Source: Beroe forskalii (Eukaryota > Ctenophora > Nuda > Beroida > Beroidae). From it: a DNA stretch of 64,000 nucleotides. The position numbers were made by a program, and so were the translations under genes. Location: NCBI GenBank assembly GCA_011033025.1, contig WFMF01000404.1, forward strand, positions 1-64,000, written 5' to 3'. The first letter of the stretch is position 1, and every line of letters begins with the position of its first letter. A model generated the notes under the pieces. The model did no database searches and was not told the DNA's origin. It saw nothing but the letters and a program-made list of their open reading frames with translations. Shown in pieces: positions 63,763 through 64,000 of the stretch.

Positions 63763-63893
63763 TAGGTCATCTGGTCTAACTGGACATTTGGCCTAACGCC
63801 TTAAACTCAAGAAATACTCAAGAGATTTTGAATTAATCTCTCTCCCCTGACCCTAACCAGTGTTAGGCCAGATGTCCAGTTAGGCCAAACGAC
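63763..63893. mobile_element. Foldback element
   Basis: GTCTAACTGGACATTTGGCC..AAC at the left pairs with GTTAGGCCAGATGTCCAGTT..GGC at the right, with arms of about 27 bp and a spacer of about 75 bp. Non-coding. Confidence 0.75.
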
Positions 63894-64000
63894 CGAATAC
63901 CACACGGGCATGGATGTTATCGCAAAATCGACAGTCGATATTGTCAGTTTTTAACATTATGACCTCCTTCACACACGCTATTTAAATAATTTCTTCCAAG

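Overview
This is a stretch of animal nuclear DNA. Genes are split by spliceosomal GT-AG introns, long introns are packed with tandem repeats and foldback elements, and the transposons (a CR1/Jockey-like LINE, a Penelope-like element, a hAT-like DNA element, tRNA-headed SINEs) are metazoan types. ShK-type cysteine domains, a lectin-fused cysteine protease and an organellar sodium/proton exchanger suggest a marine invertebrate; I cannot name the lineage. The assembly is imperfect: there is a 100-N gap at 41871-41970 and about 2 kb of homopolymer noise at 21736-23738.

Layout. 1-3144: an open frame cut by the left edge, miniature inverted-repeat elements, hairpin arrays and TCTG microsatellite. 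3145-16130 (+): nine exons of an SLC9A6/7/9-type endosomal Na+/H+ exchanger. At least one middle exon was not found. Its introns contain a 2-kb 33-bp minisatellite, a CR1-like pseudogene, an 11-unit array of the palindrome GTCACGTGAC, and tandem arrays made from pieces of its own exons. 17328-27325 (-): a complete 12-exon gene for a secreted papain-family protease with C-terminal ShKT and F5/8-type lectin-like domains. Its exon lengths sum to exactly 575 codons; exon 5 occurs twice, on either side of the noisy block. 28-41 kb: repeats, a LINE with a second LINE nested in it, and paired foldback elements. 41017-41667 (+): the last two exons of a small cysteine-rich secreted protein ending in poly-Ser. 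42-50 kb: a 1.5-kb member of the main inverted-repeat family, a Penelope remnant, large palindromes and tandem repeats. 51574-56675 (-): a secreted multi-ShKT protein with a hAT-like element in its last intron region. 57-64 kb: repeats and no convincing gene.

Two themes stand out. First, tandem arrays repeatedly grow across exon/intron borders, so the exchanger and the protease carry extra splice sites and exon fragments; in one case a 25-residue tail segment stays in frame five times. Second, a dispersed repeat family carries strings of C(TTCG)G tetraloop hairpins with different stem sequences. The N gap falls exactly where one such array is expected.

The genes do not form one pathway. The exchanger and the protease are convergent neighbours, and an endolysosomal link between them is only a suggestion.
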